From Dermatemys mawii (taxonomy: Eukaryota; Chordata; Testudines; Dermatemydidae): a stretch of DNA of 64,000 nucleotides. This document shows positions 59,206 to 64,000 of this stretch, piece after piece. Position 1 is the first letter of the stretch; every line of letters starts with the position of its first letter. The translations under genes and the position numbers were made by a program. The stretch covers positions 20,475,626 through 20,539,625 of the forward strand of contig ML677334.1 in assembly GCA_007922305.1 (NCBI GenBank), in the 5' to 3' direction. The notes beneath the pieces are model-generated. The model was not told the DNA's origin. It did not search any database and worked only from the letters and a program-made list of their open reading frames with translations.

Positions 59206-59935
59206 GGAAAACCACCATGAAGCCTGAGGGTTTTTTTTCATAAAATAGTCACGCACAAATATACAGAGGGGGGAAAAAATCACTCCTGGCTTGCCAGGGA
59301 TCTTATCCCCAAAAACAGAAGTCGGAAAAGAGATCGAGCACAGACAGAGACCTCGCTTGACTTTTCATTGAACCCAGCCTAACGATATGTTTTTTTTTAA
59401 AGCTGCAACGTGTCGTGTTAAAAATATTCTTTAAGTTTAAAACGTATAAATAAATCCACCCCCTATGGGTGCTGCACGGGGGGGGGGGGTGGTATTTTGG
59501 CACAGTGATGCATCGGCTCGGAGCAGAGAAATGACCCAGCAACCTCTAGCATCTTTCCACTCCCCCAGCCCTCACCCTTGGGTGCACGGCGCACCCCCAA
59601 ACCCGTAGTCGGGACTTCGCCTGCTGGACTCGGTTCGCTGCTCAATGAGACGCGGCTTTGCTCAGAGAGAAACCCGCCCGAGAGCAGATCAGGCACCTGC
59701 CTTAAGCCAAGTAGTTTCGACCCTGACTAAGAAGCACTTTGGCCCATTGCGAAGTCCAAATACAAAGCGCCCCACTTTGGTTTGGTTACCCCCCCCCCCC
59801 CCACCAGGCACAGTCACTTGTCTCTGGATAGAAAGTGCGGAAGCCAGAGCCGCCTTCTCCTCCTCCCTTCCCCCCCCTCCACGTGTTCCCCACCTCCCCC
59901 AGCTTTGCCCCCTAGTGGGGGAGGGGGGGTCTGTA
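59200..59935 (-). other. FOXQ1 3' untranslated region
   Basis: About 735 bases lie between the FOXQ1 stop and the first good AATAAA on the minus strand (59205-59200). The stretch includes homopolymer runs (C14-type run near 59790, G-run near 59479, T-run near 59391). No other gene is seen in it. Confidence 0.6.
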
Positions 59936-61100
59936 CTAAGTCAGGAGGCTCTCGAGGGGGTAGGAGGCAGGGAGCCCCGGGGCTGTGTGCAAGGGGCCGG
60001 GCAGGCAGAAGGGGCCGTAGGGCTGGGAGCCGATCAGCGCCTCGGGAGGGGAGGGAAAGAGCAGGGGAGGCTCCGGAGGGCGGGGGGCGCCGCCGGCCGC
60101 CAGCGCCTCCCTCCTGCGCTCCAGCGGCGGGGGCTCGGGCAGCCCGTAGGCGTAGAGCGGCAGGAGGCGGCCGCCGGCGCCGTAGAGGGGCGGGTAGGAG
60201 CCCAGCGGGTAGGGGGCGGGCAGCAGCCGGGGGCCGGGCGGCGCGGGCCAGGGCGCCGGGCTGCGGGCGCGCTGGAAGGGCCGGCTCAGGATGCTCTCGA
60301 TGGCGAAGGGGCTGGAGAACTTGGAGCCCGGCTTGGCCGAGGCGGCGGCTCCCACTCGCCCTTCCCCGGCGGGGCCCGCGCCGCAGCTGCACGGGGCGGC
60401 GGCGGCGGAGGAGGAGCAGCGGCAGCAGGGGGCGGCGGGGCGGGCGGGAGGCGCTGGGGGCGGCGGGGCGCGGCTGAGGCGCTTGCGGCGGCGGCGGAAG
60501 ACCCCGTCGGCGAAGGTGTACTCGCTGCTGGGGTTGAGCATCCAGTAGTTGTCCTTGCCCCAGGGCCGGGCCGGGTCGCGCAGCACCTTGACGAAGCAGT
60601 CGTTGAGCGACAGGTTGTGCCGCACCGAGTTGCGCCAGCCCGTGTAGGCGCCGCGGAAGAAGGGGAAGCGGCCCATCAGGTAGTCGTTGATCTCGGCCAG
60701 CGTGAGGCGGCCGCCGGCCGAGTCCCGGATGGCCATGGCGATGAGCGCGATGTAGGAGTAGGGAGGCTTGGGCCGCCGCGTGTACGGCTTCCCCTTCCCG
60801 CCTTCCGCGCCCGGCCCCGCGCCCGCCGCCGCCGCCCCCTCGCGGCCCGGGCTGTGGGCGGCGCAGTCCCCGTCCGAGCCCAGCTCGCTGGCGCCCGGGG
60901 ACGGGGCCCCGCTGCCCTCCTGGTCGCTGCCGCTGCTCAGCTTGTCCTCGTAGCGCGGGGCGAAGACCTCCAGCTTCATGGCGCGGCTGCTGCCTCACCC
61001 CGCCCCGGGCTCTTCTCCCCCCGCCGCCAGGCTGGGGCTGGGGGCGGCTCTAGGGCAGCTGGGGAGGGGGGAGTCTCCTTCCCCACCGGGAACGGGGTGT
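59850..61100. promoter_or_regulatory. CpG island covering FOXQ1
   Basis: The whole coding region and about 120 bases upstream are extremely GC- and CpG-rich, typical of forkhead genes. The island explains the long overlapping open frames on the opposite strand. The promoter lies at its right edge; no TATA box is evident near the ATG. Confidence 0.7.
59936..60979 (-). CDS. FOXQ1: Forkhead box Q1 transcription factor, single exon
   Basis: This is a nuclear winged-helix transcription factor, known in mammals from hair shaft, gastric and epithelial regulation. It is an intronless frame of 347 aa, from ATG at 60979 (strong context, G at -3) to TAG at 59938-59936. It starts [14 protein letters not shown], followed by an acidic/Gly/Ala-rich N-terminus with [14 protein letters not shown]. 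The forkhead domain spans about 70-168: [17 protein letters not shown], recognition helix [15 protein letters not shown] (115-129), [20 protein letters not shown], then wing 2 RRRRKRL. The C-terminal half is Pro/Ala-rich with a [12 protein letters not shown] motif and ends YPLESLLT; human FOXQ1 ends in the similar YPVETLLA. Human FOXQ1 is 403 aa (from memory); the shortfall lies mainly in the N-terminal low-complexity region. FOXF2 lies 46 kb downstream in the same orientation, as in other vertebrates. Confidence 0.97.
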   Translation of the reverse strand: MKLEVFAPRYEDKLSSGSDQEGSGAPSPGASELGSDGDCAAHSPGREGAAAAGAGPGAEGGKGKPYTRRPKPPYSYIALIAMAIRDSAGGRLTLAEINDYLMGRFPFFRGAYTGWRNSVRHNLSLNDCFVKVLRDPARPWGKDNYWMLNPSSEYTFADGVFRRRRKRLSRAPPPPAPPARPAAPCCRCSSSAAAAPCSCGAGPAGEGRVGAAASAKPGSKFSSPFAIESILSRPFQRARSPAPWPAPPGPRLLPAPYPLGSYPPLYGAGGRLLPLYAYGLPEPPPLERRREALAAGGAPRPPEPPLLFPSPPEALIGSQPYGPFCLPGPLHTAPGLPASYPLESLLT

Positions 61101-64000
61101 GTGTGTGTGGGGGGCTTGTTTCTCCCCTTGGACAGCGCCAAAGGTTCCTTCTTGGCGAGCAGCGCAGGCTAGGGGTTGTCTCCCCCTTCACCCCTGGCAA
61201 GTGGCAACTAACAGGGGCTGGGGGGACTTGGCTGGAAGTGGGGGAGGGCTCTTTCCACTTGTCCAAGGCCCTGGAGAACTGGGGGGGGGTACCCTGTGAG
61301 AGTAGGTTACTTGGGGGCAGGGGGGTCTCTGTCTTTCTTCCACCCCTCTGAGAGGCACCGTGTCCTTCCCCCGCTGCTTCGACTTGGGTTGCTTCAGGTG
61401 GGCAAACAGGTGGTTGAAAGAAAACCAACTAACCCCAAGTCAGTCAATCCGTCGGGCGCGGAGGGGTAGCTCTGCAAAAGTCAGATCTTCTCTCCAGTCC
61501 CTCAAAGTTTCTTGATCCTGTGCCTTCTCCGGGAGAGGTTCCTCATGTTAGGGTCCACAGTTCGTCAGAGCAACACGAATGAAATGCATTATCTCTAGGG
61601 ATGTCGATAGTTACTCCTCTTTCTCTGTGTGTGTGTCTGTAGTTGCTGGTTCTCGTGTGTCAAGAGACCTGGTTTCTTCAGTCTTGGTATTCTGAGCTGA
61701 CTTCTTGCTGTAGCAGTGGCAGCAGCCAAGTTATTATTGTTATTAGTATTATTGTCAAGTTATTATCTCTCTCTCTCCCCCCCGTTCGCTGTCTCTCTGC
61801 ACTACTTTCAGACCAGCCCATTATAATACTTAGGCAGCCGAGGAGAGGCGGAGCTAGAACCAGGATCTGAAAGGATGGTGGGCGGGGAAGCAAGGTAGCA
61901 AAGGTGGGCATCCACTAATTAGCAAGATCAGAGTCATAATTATCTCCCTGTCATCTCAAATCTTGTTGGAAAGTTTATTTCAGGCGACATGTTTGTTTTG
62001 CTTTTGTGTTTTCCTCTCCCTCCTTTCCCTGGATGTTTTGAATGAAGGAAGCCAGCAGGGACTGTGTGTGTGTAAGTTTGCATAGCAGGTTCCTCCTACC
62101 AGGTGTAAAGTTCAGGATGACTTGTAGGTGGCAGAGCAACACTAGCTACTCATTTATTTTTACACAATACTGTGTTTAGTAACAAATTGTAACATGACAG
62201 CTAAACACTCTATTAGAAAATAATACAATGCTTAACTGGGAAGCTGGATAAACTTTGTTGTGAATTCCTCCTGATTTATGTAGTTTGATAGTCATTTAAT
62301 CCTCACCCCTCACCTCCCAGTCCAGAATGAAAATGAATGGATAGGCACTTATACATGCTGTGATGGAAACACTTCAACGAAACTCTGACCTTGATTTTAT
62401 GTATATATAATGGACAGAGACACTAAACAAAACAATATAGCTGACTTCTTTGAGAACCTGTCTTTGTATCTCCCTCTGTATAACTCTCCTATTAGATTGT
62501 TACTCTGTAAATAAAACCTTTTTGAAGTAAAGTAGCTTTTTCATGTTGTGTGGTTTTTTTGCATGCCCCTAAACAGTAAAATTCAAATAGAGGACCAAAA
62601 TGTATATATAATGAATTAGGGTTTAGAGATAATCTGTTTTAGATTTTTCTGGAAGGAAACGGGTAACGTGGAATATTTTTAATATGAATTTCACAATTTC
62701 CTTGGTCTGGTTTTCATTGAGGCGAGAAGTCCTATTGACTTCAGTATAGCTAGCTTGTATTCATCGGGACTGTTTGCTAAAGGGAGCAAGGACATGGATT
62801 GATAGCCAGTGGAACCTGTGATTTCTCCAGAAATTGCTGTCTATATTGGGCTTTACAAAAATTCAGTTGACTTAAAATGGGAGTAGGCTCTAACCTGTTA
62901 AAATTCTGTACTAGACCTCATTTGTCAGCATGTGGAAGACTTTCTAGGATATAATCTTTGTTCTGGTTTCAGGAAAGTTTATGTCCCATCTTTTATAGAT
63001 AATATACCAGAATTCTGTGTTCCAAGTAAGACCTGAATTGCTTGTTTGGTGGGTGCACAAATTGCTTAATAATTAATAAAAGAAACACCTGCTGAGTGCC
63101 TAGACTTTTTGGAATCTGTGTTAATAGTGCATAAGGTTTATAAAGTTGCATTGTAATTCTATTTTAGATGTTTGGCGAATACCACTGTCGATTTATCTTT
63201 GAAGTTTGCATTGTCCTTTATCTTTTTTGCAGCTGAGGAGTGGTGGAGAGAAATATGGAAGAATGCAGATTTAAAAGTGCATTGAAAGACACACACATAG
63301 TGTCACTTTCCCCTTTGATGGAATTGCTTTCACCCATGCACCTGCAGAAAGCCTCAGAAAACTTGCCAAATTTTCATTCTGCACATGTTTTGAATAGTGA
63401 ACAATGAAGGGACTCTTCATTCTCTCATCTGTCCTTTCTTGTTGTATTCAACTCACTTTAATAAGGGGTGGGTGACTTCCTCCTCAAGTTCTGCTTGGCC
63501 CAGCTTTAATTTAAAAAGGCCAAAAAATAAGATGGAGATCACCTTTTGGGTTTTTTTCCCCCCGTTTTTTCTCCTTCAAATGACATGAGATGAAAATTTT
63601 TAACAAATAGTTGACTTAAACATTGGCACTTCAATTTTTTATTGTGCTAAGGGTATGGGAAAAAAAGCTCCTATTGCTTCCAAAACTTGTATTTTTCTAA
63701 CATGATGCCAATGGTGAGGGTAGGTTTCTTCCTTTTCCTGCTTTTGTTGTAAATGGCAATGGAGAAGCCATGGTCTGGTAAATTACCTTTTGATGTTTAT
63801 TTTATTACCTTTCCACCATTTGTGTGGAAAACGTACACATTGTCTCTTATCCTTATTCAAAAAACTTAAGTCATTCAAATGTTGTAGGTAAACATATCAG
63901 ACAAAACAGAGACTAGGAATGAATGACAAAGCTGGAGTTTTCTCTGAGTTTAAGAGTTTCAGCTCAGAGGTTAATATAAACTTCCCACGGTTATCAAGGT
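61101..64000. other. FOXQ1 upstream flank
   Basis: No second gene is recognised. GC content falls quickly after 61.4 kb. A TG/TCTG run lies near 61625 and a CT run near 61767. A plus-strand AATAAA lies at 62510-62515 with a T-rich follow-up and could end a divergent transcript. A palindromic family trace lies near 62728-62775. Confidence 0.45.

Noticed and set aside
59645..61351. 568-codon open frame on the plus strand across FOXQ1
   Set aside because: It lies antisense to the FOXQ1 coding region in a CpG island, is a Gly/Ala/Arg-rich composition artefact and has no domain.

Overview
The window looks like nuclear DNA of a turtle. It holds two genes of the vertebrate FOXQ1-FOXF2(-FOXC1) forkhead cluster, and between them retroelement and DNA-transposon remnants of the kinds that dominate turtle genomes: CR1 LINEs, a tRNA-type SINE with a CR1-like tail, several LTR-like copies and short hAT-type elements. 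The vertebrate origin is certain from the proteins. The turtle assignment rests on recognising the repeats and was not checked by a search. No bacterial or viral operon, CRISPR array or tRNA/rRNA gene was seen.

Layout. Both genes lie on the minus strand, so transcription runs from high to low coordinates. FOXQ1 is a single-exon gene (CDS 60979 to 59936). FOXF2 has two coding exons (14489-13496 and 9533-9367) split by a 3.96 kb intron. FOXC1, the usual next neighbour, would lie left of position 1 and is not present. Each gene starts in a CpG island and has a canonical polyadenylation hexamer about 0.75 kb after its stop codon.

Region by region. 1-8.6 kb is the 3' flank of FOXF2. It is mostly single-copy sequence with candidate regulatory blocks carrying forkhead-type sites, plus one gag-like SAP-domain fragment at about 1.25 kb. 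8.6-15.2 kb is FOXF2. 15.2-25.4 kb is its upstream flank, almost free of mobile elements, with a second CpG-rich block at 21.5-22.7 kb that has no visible coding gene. A TTTC microsatellite containing a 10-N gap (25.5 kb) marks the change to repeat-rich DNA. 25.9-53.9 kb holds one SINE, old CORE-SINE pieces, three hAT-type non-autonomous elements (two with exact 8-bp target duplications, one 7 of 8), two other MITEs, several LTR-like copies, and a 5'-truncated CR1 on the minus strand with a 1.67 kb open reverse-transcriptase frame. 53.9-59.2 kb is mostly unique. 59.2-61 kb is FOXQ1, and 61-64 kb its upstream flank.

How the genes work together. FOXQ1 and FOXF2 are winged-helix transcription factors; FOXF2 acts in mesenchyme and FOXQ1 mainly in epithelia. 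They do not form an operon. Their shared orientation, conserved neighbourhood and the repeat-poor DNA around FOXF2 suggest a regulatory landscape kept together by selection. I found no undescribed biological system. The best second looks are the repeat-free domain and orphan CpG island next to FOXF2, the abundant 50-130 bp palindromic element family, and the exactly delimited transposon insertions.
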